A stretch of 64,000 bases of DNA from contig CM031857.1 in NCBI GenBank assembly GCA_018697195.1, positions 60,451,697-60,515,696 of the forward strand, written 5' to 3'. Source of the stretch: Certhia americana (lineage: Eukaryota > Chordata > Aves > Passeriformes > Certhiidae). The notes under the pieces are model-generated. The model worked only from the letters and a program-made list of their open reading frames with translations, was not told where the DNA came from and made no database searches. Positions within the stretch are counted from its first letter, which is position 1. Each line of letters begins with the position of its first letter. The position numbers were made by a program, and so were the translations under genes. Positions 23,539 through 37,200 of the stretch are shown here, piece after piece.

Positions 23539-24749
23539 CTGATGAACTCCAACTTGGATATTATCATGGGAAGGAAGCCCTTTGGAATGCCGCATAGGTG
23601 CAGTAGTATTTTTTTAGTTTTAGGAATATATGAATCTGTGTTGCTGTAGAGCTTTTCAAATTAATTGTAAACAAGTTTTTGTGTGTGTTCTTTTGCATTG
23701 CAAGAGTGCATGCCTTCATGCTGCTTACTGTTGAGTCGTATTGTGTAAATACGCTCGTTTTAAAGGTCTATAGAAATGGTTGTTTTAAACAAAGTAGAAT
23801 AAAAGTAAACAGGACACCTTTGCAGGATTGAAAACAACTGCTCCGTAGCCAGAAAAAAATTCTGTGGGGAGTTAAAATTCTGCAGTAATAGTAACAGGGA
23901 TGTATGTGTTTTAAGCATCGATGACCACAGCTGTAGAAGAAATTACTTCCTGCCTGGTTCTTCAGTTTTAATGTACTTCATTGTTTCAGTAGTGATTCTC
24001 ATCTTTCATCCTTGTCTTCTGAGCAGATTGTAACTTCTTTTTTTTGTTTGTGCCAATTTTGATATGTAAGAGGGAGGGATGTGCCTTGAGTGACTTGAAA
24101 AGCTAAGGTTTTTTTAGTCAGAGCAGTTGAATCAATTATCCAAGAGCAGTACCAATATATCAGCTATTCTTGGCATCTTTGTGTTAGTCATAAAATTGTG
24201 TTTTAAATGTTTCAAATAAAACTGAAGGTATTTTCTTAGCATCTTGCTTTCTGACTCAGCAAACACTGGGCATGTAAAGCTTTTATTATTTCTTAAATTA
24301 ATATGAAGTGTCTGGAAGCAGAAGTCCAGGTCTTTGACACTGGTATGTAAGACATACTTTAATAACAAAATAACAATTAATAATGTTTCCAAGTTTCATT
24401 TTGTAGTTTTATGGTTCAGCTGCTTTTGTGTGGTTATAAAGTAAGATTTTACAGCTTGAATTGAGAAATATTAATTGCTTTCTTTAGGAGTACAGTTGAT
24501 AAGCTAAATAAGGTGATTAAAAGTGATCAAATTTATACTTGGTCTACTGAAGATTGAGCCTTTTGTTATTTATATGTAAGAATATTATGTTACATATTCC
24601 AGTCTCAATAAGCCAGCTTTTAAGTATCCTTGCAGGGAAAAAATGTGGAAAACTTTCCTCTGAGAAAGTATTTTTGGGATTTAATTCTTATAAAGATGCC
24701 AGGTTTTGCTTTTTTTGCTCAATATATAGTTAAAAATGTTTACTTGGCC
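23539..24749. other. Intron 1 unique sequence
   Basis: AT-rich, no exon or repeat family recognised. Confidence 0.6.
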
Positions 24750-25440
24750 GGATTCTGAAGAGGCCATTCTAGTCTCAGCCCTTGCTCAGAGCAGGGCTAA
24801 CTCAAGTGAGGTCACCTTGCTCAAGGTCTTGTCAAGTCTAAGATCTTCAAGCTCTAGTTCTTAGTCACTCTTTTGGGAAATTTTTCTCTCTATGACCATT
24901 TGAGATTTGCTGTGTTTCAGCCTGTGCTTCTTGCGCTTTCTCATTTCACTTCACAGCACTCAGAATTGGTCTAAACCAGCTTCAGATGGTAGACAGGGCA
25001 ACAACTTCCTTCTTTGGTCTGCTCTTCTTTGGGATGAACCATGGTGCTCTCAGTGTCTCTCATGAACATGGGCTGCAGCCCCTAAAATACCTCAGTGGCC
25101 TGCCTGTCTTCAGTTTGGAGGTGTTCTCTCATCATGGGGACCCCTGAAACTGTACACAATGCATTAGACATGGCTTTGTGTTACGGGGAGGGAAATAATG
25201 ACTTTTTTTCTGATTTGCTGACCAGAGTCTTGCTGTTTGAGTCCAGCGTGTCCTTAGGCTTTACTGCTGCTCTTTTTGTGTTCCAATTGTTCTACACCAT
25301 GAACCCACAGAACTGCTTTCTATTCAGCTGCTTCCTAGTCTCAGTGATTGAAAGGAGGATTATGTCTAGGCTCTTATTGTTGAGCTCTGTGATGTTCCTT
25401 TGGACCAAAGAATTGCTATCGTGGTACATCTTGCATTGTT
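24750..25440 (-). mobile_element. Old CR1 LINE fragment in intron 1
   Basis: Highly diverged reverse complement of CR1: cagagcagggctaactcaag and ggtcttgtcaagtctaag, then ggcctgcctgtcttcagt, gaaactgtacacaatgcatt and cacagaactgctttctattc in consensus order. About 690 bp with heavy decay. The 149-codon frame at 25095 comes from it and is not a gene. Confidence 0.65.
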
Positions 25441-26115
25441 CAGTTTTTACTAGCATGTCATCCTCTACACTCTCCCCCCCCCCCCACTTAAAAAACCATA
25501 TTTCACTTACTTGTTTTTTGATGAAAATTGTGCATCTATTTTAAACTTTATTGTGGTCATGTTAATAAAATTTGTATCTGCTTAGGCCAGCACAAGCTAC
25601 ACTGATGTGCAGGAAAAAAACCCTGTAATGCACTTCTTCATTATGGAACATGTATTACATGGAGGGTACTTTATAATAACCATTATTAGAATGACTTTTT
25701 TTGGTCGGCCTGCTGATTTCTCTAATTTATAAACTGGAGTGTGTGGAGACCAGCACAAAAGATCTCTTCATTTTAAATTGAAGTAATATTTTGAGTTGAC
25801 TTTGCTACAGGTCCAAGAAGCTTATATCATTCTGTTCATGCACATCTTTCCTTGTTTAGTCTCTACAGGGTATGGTCTTCAGCTGTCCTTTACTGTTTAA
25901 AGTTTCTGTCCCAGAACTGTGCAATAACTTGGTTGTAGAGAAGCCTGAAAGTGTGACAGATGTGCAGAGATGATGTTTCAGAATGTTTCCCCAGCTTTTA
26001 ACTGCTGGGGTTTTTTCAGCAATTTCCTCAACTAGGTGTTTTCTTTCTAGTAAACTTCTGATGGATTTCTTTTGCATGGATCTGTGCAGTTCTTTCTTGA
26101 ACCTATGTTAAATTT

Positions 26116-26165
26116 TAGCAGCCACAGGTGGGTAACACTTTAGCAGTTACAGGTGAGTAACACCT
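26116..26165. repeat. 25-bp imperfect tandem duplication
   Basis: Two adjacent units, tagcagccacaggtgggtaa and tagcagttacaggtgagtaa, each followed by cac and a short pyrimidine end. Confidence 0.8.
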
Positions 26166-28877
26166 TCATATTCTGTACGAAGCATCCTTTTCCTAAGTTT
26201 GCTCAATTTCCCACCTACTAATTTAGGGATGGTGAATAGCCTATCCCTTTTTATCTCCTTAATGTCACTTGCAACCATATGGATATGTTAAATACCCTCT
26301 TTGGTCTTTTTCATGGTGAAGAAACCTGGTCTTTCTAGTTAGTCTTCAAAGAAAAGTGTTCTGTATTTTTGATCTGCTTTGTTACAGTCAAGTAGAGAAT
26401 GACAGGAGAGAGAGTTTAGGAAGAGCAGATGAGGAAAAGGAGAAAGAAGATGAAGGGAGATACTCGATCTCTGTCATTATAGAGGAGAGTACTACATGAC
26501 TGAGAAAATGTGATGCAGTTGTGGTATTATTCAACTCCTACCCCTCAAAAAAAGTGAAATACCAGCTTTTTAAGCTAAAAATAGTGCATGTTAAATTACT
26601 AGAAAGTTTCAAAATTGCAAGAATGGTGCCTTTTAGTCTGTCATGTAGTTGTGATTTTGGGTAGAAGAGTTGGGTGTAAGAGTGACAACAGTCATTTGCA
26701 GTTACAGGAGGTAGGACTTGGCTTGCACAGTTCTGTGAGAATTAGTGACTGAATGTTCCTATGCAGAATGAAAAAGTTTAGCATTATCATGCCATCTCTC
26801 TGGCAAGATGATATACCTGTTTTACTATTTGACAGATGGTGGGTGTTGCCAGCTCCTACCTCTCACCTGAGAGGTGATTACTGCTTGAGAAGTCTTCTCT
26901 GCTGGTTCTTGCTTGCCTGCCTGCTCCTATCATATACTGTGAATTTATTTTTCTACAGGATGCAGATGTATATTTTACTATGTACTTTTTAGCTTAATAT
27001 TGCTTCCTAAATGTTGTAGCACAGACTTGATTTCATTATTTCTTATTCAGAATATTAGGGCATAAAAATATTAAAGCACTTGTATTAAAGAAGGCATATA
27101 GTCCAGTTTTGAGTCATAGCATCATATGGTTTCTTGGCTCCACTGATGAAATGAAAAACAGGTTGAAAATAAGCTTTTCAGAACTATGGAAATCCGAAAG
27201 TGTGCTTGTCTTCAAGCTCCTAATACTAAACTAATTATTACAAACTTTCCCCTTTGACTCCCATGATGGGGCTGCTGCACTGCCCTTGGTACTCTTCACA
27301 CCTGTGTACTATCATGCCTTCATTTCCTTCATGTGGTCTGTCCTACCCCAAAACACATTTGGCTTCCTCTCACGTCCCTCTGCATTAGGCAAGCACCAGC
27401 CTGTGTTATGGCTGGTTTGGAACTAGGCGAGTGCTTCAATTGACCAGTTGATTGCTCCTGCTGGAGATGGATGACAGCCAAGTTCTGTTTCCTTTTTCCA
27501 CAATGCAACTGCTAATTTGTATGTCTTGCTCCTACCAGGCAGCTGATTTCTGGGAAACTTAGGTGTCTTTGAGACCTCTGTTTCTTTGTCAAATTTGGCT
27601 AAAATTTGCTTGCATGATTAGAATTCTTCTGTGTGACATGTCTGCTGGACAAACTGCATAATATATAATCATTGTTTTTCCAAGACTAATTGAACTGCAT
27701 TTTAAAAACTTTTGGATTTGGTCACTAAAACAAAAGTGAATAAACTAGATTTCATGTGAGATGGTTTATCTATTTAATCTTTGAAGTGTTTACTTTTTCC
27801 AGATACTGAATACAAAAGGAGGGGAGAGAAATTTGGCAAAAGTGCCTGTCTCTGCCTTATGCTCGTTAGTTTAGCAGCTGGAGTGTTTCAGTCTAGGTAA
27901 AATGGATACCAGCTCAGGCCCTGGGGATTTGAGAAGTGTATTCTGCCTCCTGTGCTTTGTGAATCTGTAATACACACTGTTGTGAATAGCCATTCTTCTT
28001 TGATGCCATTCCCTAATTTATATATAATCAAACTTTCTTTAGAGTTGCCTCAGGATCTCAGGCAAATTAACCCTTAGACTTACTGAGTCAGTCTGTGGGT
28101 TTGTTTGATTGCTTTTTTTTTCCCTTTGTGTGTATTTTAATATTTTGAGCAGGTTCAACAGAAGGAAGTGACAAAGGGTCAGATATCTAGCCCTGGAATT
28201 GTGGGGAGATGCTGTTTATGCAGTGCTCTAAGATGAATTCTGATTTTTGTGCACAATGTTATTTGGTGTTGCAATTATCCACTGCAGTTATTCTTTGCTA
28301 GGACAACATGCAGTTGTGGTAAAATGTTTTTTAATCCCTTCATTCTTTCAGAAGCAGAAGCTAAGTTCTTCATTCAAGACAGGTCGAAAGTGACAATTTC
28401 TTGAAATCTTGAGGTAAATAAAATTTCAGCAGATGCAGGCAGGATTTTATCAGAATTTGTCCCAAATGAAAATGGCTGAGAGGGATGATGTTCTCTTACG
28501 ATATATTTTATAGAATGTGTATGGTTATTGGCAGATAATTATCCTGCAGAACAGGAGAGAATAATTCTGAAGGGGATTGTCTTCATAGATTCAGCTGAGC
28601 TTATCTTGAATTATTTAAAACAAGGAAGATGATGGTCCTGAGCATTATTTTTAAAATTTTACTTCTTCCTAACTCTCATGATGAGGCACTGTAACTTCTC
28701 CTAAATCCAAGTTAGTTGTATTCTATTCTCCCTGGAAATCAGAATGCAGTGGTTGTGAATTTAACTTCTCTCTTTATTCTGATGCATTACTTTTGCTCTC
28801 TAACACCTCTCTCAGCTGTCAGAGATCAAGAGCTGCTGTGTACTAAGGTGTTTAGCTCTTAATACTTCAGATAGAAG

Positions 28878-28907
28878 TAGACTGGAGTTTAATAGACTGG
28901 AGTTTAA
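28878..28907. repeat. 15-bp perfect tandem duplication
   Basis: tagactggagtttaa occurs twice head to tail. Confidence 0.9.
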
Positions 28908-30527
28908 CTATCTGTAAAACTTGTAAGGAAAACAGAACCTGAAGCAGTTGAGCAGGGGTGGGTGTGTATTAATGAAGGATGGCAGAATTGCTGGTAATTA
29001 TGACTTTGAGTTAATCAGCAGTACACTGAATAGATAACAAGACCGTGAGTCTCCTCTTATAATGTTTTCACATTTGCTAACGTATAAGATCCCTAAATAA
29101 CCCTAAAGCAAAAAGAGAAAAAGGAAAAGCATTTTAAAAAAGCAGCTAGTTATCTGGCAACATGGCTGTCGTACTAGTTACCTGTTCATGACAAGAAAGA
29201 CATGCCTCATTGTTGCTCCATTTTTTCTACATATCTTTTCTAGAACTCTGCTGAAAGAACATCAGACTAGAGAAAAATGAACAGTCTTAGTTGAAGTAAT
29301 GTGAAAAAAAAAGCAGAGACAAGCTTACTTATTTTGTCATTTTCTTCTACCTTTGTTCTTCATCCTTATTTCTCCTCTGTCACTATTTTTTATCAGTATT
29401 CTTTGCATTTCTGCTTCTAAAGCTTGCAGTTTTCAGTTGTATGAGGAGTTTAAAGAGATGTTTTTGGTCAAGGGAAAGTTGTAGTGTGCAAATGCTGCTC
29501 AGTGACTGTAGAACACCACTCTGTATCCCAAGGCTTGCACACAAATTACCCCAGCTCACCTCACTGATAAAATAGGTGGAGTTATGAATTCACTTGTAGT
29601 TAGTTATATATTTTGATGATATATTGCCATTTGCCTACAGAAGATGGAGCTGGAGTTAATTCAGACCCATTAAAATTTTTAGAATTAGGAGCAGAATGTA
29701 TGAATTTAATTCATGTCAAGAATATTTGGATGTGTGCTATTGTGCAGTTTTGGGAGGTAGGACTCTACAAAGTAAATTTTGTGATTGCAGTTGTTAGAGA
29801 TCAGGAATTATGTCTATCCATTAACCAAATTTCAGAGGAGAAACAGGTGTATGTGCAGATGGGCAAAATGGATAGCAAAGGCTGATGAAAAAACAGGTGA
29901 TGCCTGGTTGAGGAAGAAGTCTGTGAGTAAAGATGAAGTTCTCTGATCAAATTTGTATGGGCAAAGCAACTTTGAGATCAGCACTGTGACTCATGACTAT
30001 TTGACCAGTCTTCATGAAAGCCATATTTTCTGTTGTCAAGCCATTAACTTCTTTTAACTTCTCACTAGTAAACAGAGTCATAGTCTTGCCAAAGTGTAGG
30101 CAGTGACTTGATTTTTCAAAGACTTATGAGTAATATCAAAGAAAAGGGAGCAAATCATGTTTGTGGAGAGGGATGTGAAAATGGTCTCATGAGAAGCATT
30201 TTTTAAAAATTTTATTTTCGAGCAGACAATGTCTAGATCCTTAAATCAATAAAGACAAAATAAATAGTTGGCTATAAAGGGTAAGCATAGGCTGAGTGTA
30301 CAGCATGACAGAAACCCTTACGATTTGTTTAGTTAGGCATTCACAGTTTGTCTGTGGAATACAGAGAGGGAGAAGTGGGGTGCCTCCTATTGAATCTCTT
30401 AGTGAATTGTATTTATAAGTGTTTTCCTGTGTTCAGTGTGATTTAAAGAGCTCTGGTGTGTGAAAAATATTTCTGAGGCTTTAAGGTCATGAAGAAATTT
30501 TGTAGCATGCATATCCAACTTCAAGCC

Positions 30528-31378
30528 ATTAATAAAATAATTGAATAGTATGGGTCAGAAGGGACATTTAAAGGACATGTAGTCCAGCCCCCCATGGGCA
30601 GGGACATCTTCAACTAGATCAGGTTGCTCAGAGTCTCATTCACAACCCTGAATGTTTCCAGGGATCAACCAAAGTCTCTGAGCAACCTGTTCCATCACCC
30701 TCATTGTAAAAAAATAGTTTCCTTCTAGTTGTCATCCTACCCTCTTTTAGTTTAAAACCATTACCCCTTGTCCTATCACAATAGGGCCTGCTTAAAAGCT
30801 TGTCCCTATCCTTTTTATAAGCCCTTTCACATACTAAAAGGCTGCAATAAGGTCACCCTGGAGCCTTCTCTTCTCCATTCTGAACAACCCCAGCTCTCTC
30901 AGCCTTTCCTTACAGGTGAGGTTCCCTCTGATCATTTTTGTGTCCCTCCTCTGTAATTGCGCCAGCAGGTGCGTGTCCTTCCAGTGCTTGGGACCCCATA
31001 GCTGGATGCAGCACTCCAGAAGGGGTCTTACCAGAGCAGAGGGACACAATCACCTCCTTCAGTCTGCTGGTCCTGCTTCATTTGATGCAGCCTGGGATAC
31101 CATTTGCTTTCTGGGTTTTGAACACATTGCCAACTCATGCCTAGGTTTTCATCCACCAGCACCCCACAAGTCCTTCTCAGCGGGGCTGCTCTCAATCCCT
31201 TCATCCTCCACCCTGTATTGACTCTGGGGGTTGCTCCAAGCCAGGTGCAGGACCATGCACTAGGCTTTGTTGAACCTCATGAGGTTTCCACAGGCACATT
31301 TCTTGAGCTTGTCCCTCTGGATGACATCCTGTACCTCAAGTGTGTCGACTGCACTGCTCAGTTTGGTGTTGCCAGAAG
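30528..31378 (-). mobile_element. CR1 LINE fragment, about 850 bp
   Basis: Reverse complement of CR1: gggtcagaagggacatttaa, agtccagccccccatgggca, ctgagcaacctgttccatca, taccccttgtcctatcacaa, cttctcttctccattctgaa, gctggatgcagcactccaga and ctcatgaggtttccacaggc, in consensus order. The frames at 30834 (-), 30916 and 31137 (+) are decayed pieces or shadows of this element. Confidence 0.88.
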
Positions 31379-32381
31379 AGAAAAAGCTATAGCTGTGCTG
31401 TTGGCTGTTGTGGTTCTGCATGTTCTCAGAGATGGTGACTCCCAGAAGGATATCATTCAGTCATCCCGATGTACACTTTCTCTCTTCTGCATTTTTCTGG
31501 TATCTATGGTAGCCATTGGTGCTCTAGGTATAAAAGTAATGCAGTGTTGGAAGTAGTTGTTTCACTGAAGTCATCCAGAGCAATTTGTATCATATTCCTG
31601 AGTGAAGAAGTTCAGACATTGATGAAGGGTGGTAAAATGATGGGTTAACTTCTTGGGCAAGTCCTCTACAAGACTGACTGTAGTAGCTGTTTCTGTCTTC
31701 CTATTAGAGGCAAGAGGAGGAAGCACAAGTTTAGTTCCTCCTAAGAAGGACTTTTTCTCTGACATTCAGGAAAGTAGGGGATTTCTGAGGATTTTCAGAT
31801 TAGTTTGAATGTGTTTATACATATTTTTAATTGCTGTTTATAACGACAACATTTTGTTTTGAGAGCTTTATCTTTTCTGACAATACTGAAACCTCTTCTT
31901 GCAGTTGCATTCAAACAGTAGGTAAATATTAGTCTGTGCATTTCAAAATGTAGCTCTTGTGCTCCTGTCTTGATGCCTGTTGACAGGAATGTGTAGTCTT
32001 GGAGTTATGGTCCAACAGTAGACACAAGTTTAATTCTCTGTCCAAATTTAATTGCCTAAAATTTAGATGCCTGTGTTGAGCTGGTTACTCTTATATCTCC
32101 ATTAAATTTACAGAAATAATTACCTCCAGAAGGCCATTCATCTCTTTCTAAGCTAGGTGTCCAAGATAAGAAAGATAAATTGCTGTGGTGATTGCAAATG
32201 GGGCAGTGACTCATTCCGATTCAAATATCCAGCCTACCCTCTGCAGTGAGGGTCACTGAATCTCATCAGAACTGTTCAGATGGCACTGGTTAGTTGCAGA
32301 TTGCTTTTTCCTGTTTTCAAGTGTAGATTTTATTTTTCTCTATATGTATTTTTTATATATTTACATGTTTATATATACATT
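31379..32381. other. Intron 1 unique sequence
   Basis: No exon or repeat recognised. The left edge may still hold badly decayed CR1. Confidence 0.55.
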
Positions 32382-32830
32382 CTGGAGGCGTCCAAAGAGG
32401 GGGAAATAGTCTGGTGAAAGATCTGGGGTAAAAGCCTTAAGAGTGGCTGAGAGAGCTGGAGTTGTTTAACCTGGAGAAGAGGAGGCTCAGAGGAGACCTT
32501 GTCACTCTCTACAGCTGTTTGCAAAGAGGTTATAGCAAAGGTGGACGTCAGTCTCTTCTCCCAAGTTATGAGTTGTAGGACAAGAGGAAAAACCTCAGTT
32601 TGTTCCTAGGGGAGGTTTAGGATATTAGGTAAAACTTCTTCACAGAAAGGATGATTAAGACTTGGACTAGACTGCCAACAAAGGTGATCAGTCTCCATCC
32701 CTGGAGGTTTTTCAAAGATACATAGATGTGGTACTCAGGGACATGTTTTAGTAGTGGACTTAGCAGCGTTTCCTTAATAATTGGACTCGGTGATCTTAAA
32801 AGTCTTTTCCAACTGAAACAGTTCTATGAA
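32382..32830 (+). mobile_element. CR1 LINE fragment, + strand
   Basis: Sense-strand CR1 3' region: gagctggagttgtttaacct, ggagaagaggaggctcagag, gagaccttgtcactctctac, aggacaagaggaaaaacctc, tccctggaggtttttcaaag and a diverged end ccaactgaaacagttctatg. About 450 bp. Confidence 0.88.
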
Positions 32831-33949
32831 TTTTTATTTGTTCTTGGAGTGTAAGGCCTTTCTTTTTGCATTTGAAGCTCTGGAGTTTTGGATGACTTCC
32901 TGTTACTTGCTTCACCTGTTGGTTCTGGAGGCCCAGTTCAAAGAGGCAGTGTTAGTTCATAAAATGTTAATTTTCATCTGAGCTACTTTTAAAGTAGTAT
33001 TTGTTTTCTAGGCTAGCCATAGTTAAGATGGATGTATGATACAGTCCAGTGATTTAATTTTTTTTACCATAGTGGGCAATATTAATTGGTTTTGCTTTTT
33101 AATTATGTTTTTAATTATAGCATCAAATGCAATATATCACTGTATATAAAATAAATGTGCTTTTCTGTGTGGCATTTCCTTGGAGGATGTGGAGGAAGAT
33201 AACAGAGGACAGACTGTGCTTTTGTTTATGTGATCTTCACAGTATATTTGAATGCAAGGTATAATAAGTATGTTGCTTCAAATGTTTAGCTGTTGATTAA
33301 AAAGACTCCAAATTTGCTCATAAAAATATCCACTTTTTGTCTCTGAATGCTTCCCCCCTCAAATTCAATTTTCCCTGCAGTACTTTTGTGAGGCAGAGAT
33401 GTTGTTATCGCTCTTTCATGGATGGCAGCTGTGGCAGAGGCTTTGCTTTTCCATTGTGAGTGGAGTGGGCAGCGTGCCCACATGAGCCAAGTGCCAGGTC
33501 CTGCCGGTGCGAGGGCTCTGCGGTGCTCCCTGACGGGCAGGTGCCCAATGCTGGATGGGGCTGGGGGCTGCCAGGTGTCACACAGCACCCTGGCCTGCTG
33601 GCACTGTCTCACACGCTGCTACTAGGGACCTCCATAGACAGCTCTTTAACTTGAGCACATGAAGATTTCAAGGTCCTTGTTTCTGGAGTACCTTAGTTTT
33701 TTGGCATGTTTCTGTAATTTCTGAGTACTCCGTTCCCTGGGGAAGCTAAGATCTTCAGTCTGAACTGCAATTTTTTGCATGACTTGTTGATTACTCTGAG
33801 CTGGTAAATAAATTTCTCTTTAAAGTAGCCAACTTTGAAAACTACAGCTATTTATACAAAGAAGGCAACATTTTTTACAAACATAGGCTCTTTTCATTTG
33901 TAAAAAGCATGTTAGCATTCTTTTGTGTTTAGGCTTCAAGCATGACAGT
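32831..33949. other. Intron 1 sequence with a GC-rich block at about 33418-33630
   Basis: Mostly AT-rich, but about 210 bp in the middle is markedly GC-rich (gggctgggggctgccaggtg and neighbours), with 108-codon (-) and 67-codon (+) frames that look compositional. I could not assign the block to a repeat or exon. Confidence 0.5.
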
Positions 33950-34240
33950 TTGCTTATTGTGTTTGTGTGGCAAGGCTTTGGTAGCAGGGGGCTACAGGGG
34001 TGGCTTCTGTAACAGGCTGCCAGAAGCTTCCCCTGTGTGCACAGAGCCAATGACAGCCAGCTCCAGGAGATGCCTGCGGCTGGCCAAGGCTGAGCCCATC
34101 AGTGACAGTGGCAGCACCAGCGTTACCAGAGCTAAGTAGGGAGGAAAATTACTGTGCCAGAGCAAATACCAGCCAGAGAAAGTAGTGAGAACATGTGACA
34201 GAAAAAGCTCTCTAAGGAAGAGTCACATCAATGTAGGTGC
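33950..34240 (+). mobile_element. LTR fragment of a second bird ERV family
   Basis: Matches by eye a common bird ERV LTR: ggcaaggctttggtagcagg, ggctgccagaagcttcccct, cagagccaatgacagccagc, gcggctggccaaggctgagc and gtagtgagaacatgtgacag. The family is distinct from the LTRs at 9079 and 21960. The 3' part fades into unique sequence. Confidence 0.65.
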
Positions 34241-37200
34241 AATTATTCTTGATCAGCTGCTGAATTTTTAAACTTAAGATCTGTTGGGTGGGGGAGTGAG
34301 AGGTGTTGGGAAAGGGAATTTAGCGTCCTGTAGACAAAGTGAGGAAGAAGTGGAAGCAGGGATACTCCTCGGAGATTGTGACCGAGATTTTTAAGGTGTA
34401 TTATTTGATTTATGAAAAAGGTTTTTCTTAGTGTCTGAGAGATTTGCTTATTTATTGTTTGAATTCCTTCTGTGATGTACTAGATTAGTTTTGTCTAGGA
34501 AATTTTTCCCTATATGTTGAGCCTCTCAGATGTGACTACTCCCATGCTTAGTGTGTCTTACTTTATGGATTGATAAACCTTCATGAATGCTGCATCTTTG
34601 GGTAAAATTGGGATACTGTACTTTGCCATAGCATGATGTTATGGTCTTCTTACCAGAAGGAGATGAATATTAGTATACAGCTGCATATCTCCAGCAATGC
34701 AAAGGTGTTGACGTATGCTGAAAATGAATTTGTGTTTACTTTATACCCTTGCCGTTTTAGTAGGATGAGAATTGAAACAGACCTTTGTTCTAACACAGCT
34801 TGGGCTAACAAGTGATTGTTTTTCTTCGTGAATTGCAACAGAGTGGATTACAACCAGCATATTTCATAAATCTTGATTGAAAAACTTGACAATTGTAATT
34901 AAGAAGGTTTTGAAGTCCCGGTGCTTCCAGTTAGAAGTAGGCACCTCCTGGATGTTTGCAGGGACTGGGATTCGGGAAATGGTGCTGAATTGCCTAATGA
35001 GCTTAGTGTTTGTACAAGCTTAATGTATTTTTATTGCAGAAATACATTGCTTTGTTCAATGAAGGAAAGGAATGGATTTACCTTTTGTAGCTAAAGGTGT
35101 TTGTAGCTGCTTGAACTACCTGCAAGCTGCTCTTTTGATGGCAAAAGCATACCACGTCTCTACAGAAAGGATTGTGACTGCCTGTGAGAGGTTCCAGATA
35201 ATCTTTGCCCTGAATTGCACTACTACAGATAGACAGTTTCCTTCTTTTTTCCCTGGGAAAGAGATATTCATTCTTCTCTATTGTACTGGTACAGTCACCT
35301 GAATTAGTCATAGCAGAAATTTTGCTGTAAGATGCTGCCAGCAGCTACTTGGCTGCCATCCCACAACAAGAGCAGACCGCATCCAAGTTCTGATGCCAAA
35401 TCATGTGTAGGTTAACCTTTGTAACCCATCTCAAATCAACACGTGCTGTCTCTGGGGAATAAATCTGGTCTATTTATAGGAATACTCTGCCTGTATTCGA
35501 GTGCTTGCATGCAAACTATGCAATTAAAGCCTCTAGCAGTTGTTGCTGAGAGGCTTCCCCACTGTGAGGCAATATCTGTGAGAAACTACCCTTGTAGAAA
35601 GTAAATCCTTTTTTCACCTTAAGATTCTGCATGATTGAGTCATTGGGTATGGAAGTATCTGTAAGGTGTCTGTCGCTGAAATAGTGTCACATTAGGAACA
35701 AGGTACGGTTCCTGCCTGTTCACTTTCGTCTGGTATGTGATGTGAGTGGTAACACCTAAGTGAAAGATGTCATGACCTGTGATCTGGGACATCATGGCGA
35801 GGAGAGGGCTGTAAACACTGTCACTAGAAGCTGACCTCATCAAACATGAGATGCCGTAATTGAATGTCAGCACGTAACACAGAGTAAAGCTCCAGCCATT
35901 AGCAATTAGCACAAGAGGGAAAGTTTAAATGACCAGTGTTCTCCAAAATCTTGAACAGTAGGACAAATCTTTTGAGGCAAAGCTTGGTCAATGTTTTGTA
36001 TTGTGATTTTGTTTTTTTTCCTTCCTGTAAGCTTACATTAATTAGGGGTGAGAAATATGCTTTTCTTTCCAGAAGATAATTCTTTATGTCCCCTTACATT
36101 AAAGAAGCGTTGCAGGGAACAGGTTAAGACAGGGGTCTTCATCTGTGAAGTACTCTTCCTTTCTCATTTTGTGTCTTTGATCTATTCATCTGCATCATCT
36201 CCATCCAGGATAAAGTTAAAATTATGTGCCTGTAGTTGGATAACATGACTTCCAAAATGCCTGCCTTTTACTTTATGTAAAATTGAATGATTCACACTTC
36301 TGTAAATGTGGCAGCAAAAGAACACTGTGAGAAAAGATTAGTGGGCTTCAGCTACTGCTCCTTTAGTTTTTTTCCCTGTAAAAATGAGAATCTTAAAACA
36401 CTCAGACTGACATGGTATTCTGTAGACAGTTTAATAATTTTTCTGGTTTTATAGACAGACATAATAGGATGACAAGCAACTGCAAACAGAAATTTAAGGA
36501 ACAAGGCATGACAAGTTTTGACAAGGAAAAAAGTAAAATGCTGTCTTGTTTATTTAATGAATCTTTGGGGTTTTTTTTTAGGTACTTAAGAGAAAATCTA
36601 GTTTATATATGGGAGGCACAGTTGCTTGTGAGATGGGGGATTACTTACAGTATGAGACAGTGTCTAACCTGAAGGGTTGCAAGCACTTCAGCAGCAAGTC
36701 TTTGGAATTTAAAATTAACTTTGAAAAGGATCTGGAATAGAAAAGAAACAAATGTATTTCAAAATTAGGCTTAATGCAGATTTTTTTTGTGGGTGTAGGT
36801 AGGAGTAGTCACCTGCATATCATAAGGGTTCATGAGAAGCATTTCTGCAGGAACATGTTTTGAGGGTTCTTGTTTTATATTTTGTTATATACCTAGAAAG
36901 TATGATGCAGCGTCATGCTGTTGAATGGGGATAAAAAGCAGCTGTCCTGGTTGCTAATTACGGTGTTTGTAAGATAACTGGAAAGGTTCTTTCAGCTTGG
37001 TCAGTGCTGTAAGGCATTATCTGGAATTGGTGTCCAGTTTGGATACAGCACTGCATGAAAGCTGTGTGGGTGGCGAGAAGGGGAGAAATAGAAATCTAAG
37101 TAGAGAACTAGAAAACAACATGACCTTCTACGAAAAGGCTAAAAGATATGGGTAGTTTAGTTGAAAATGAGAAGCCTAAGAAATTCAGGCCTTCGAATAT

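Larger units (their letters stand above)
25441..30527. other. Intron 1 unique sequence, about 5 kb
   Basis: AT-rich intron with no exon found. It contains a run of 12 C at 25474-25485, a 25-bp duplication at 26116-26165 and a perfect 15-bp duplication at 28878-28907. Confidence 0.6.

Noticed and set aside
23051..23597. Frames of 74 and 132 codons as ERV proteins
   Set aside because: No gag, protease, polymerase or envelope motif; the sequence resembles untranslated leader.
25095..25544. 149-codon frame in intron 1
   Set aside because: Overlaps an old CR1 read on the opposite strand and a C12 run; a by-product of repeat sequence.
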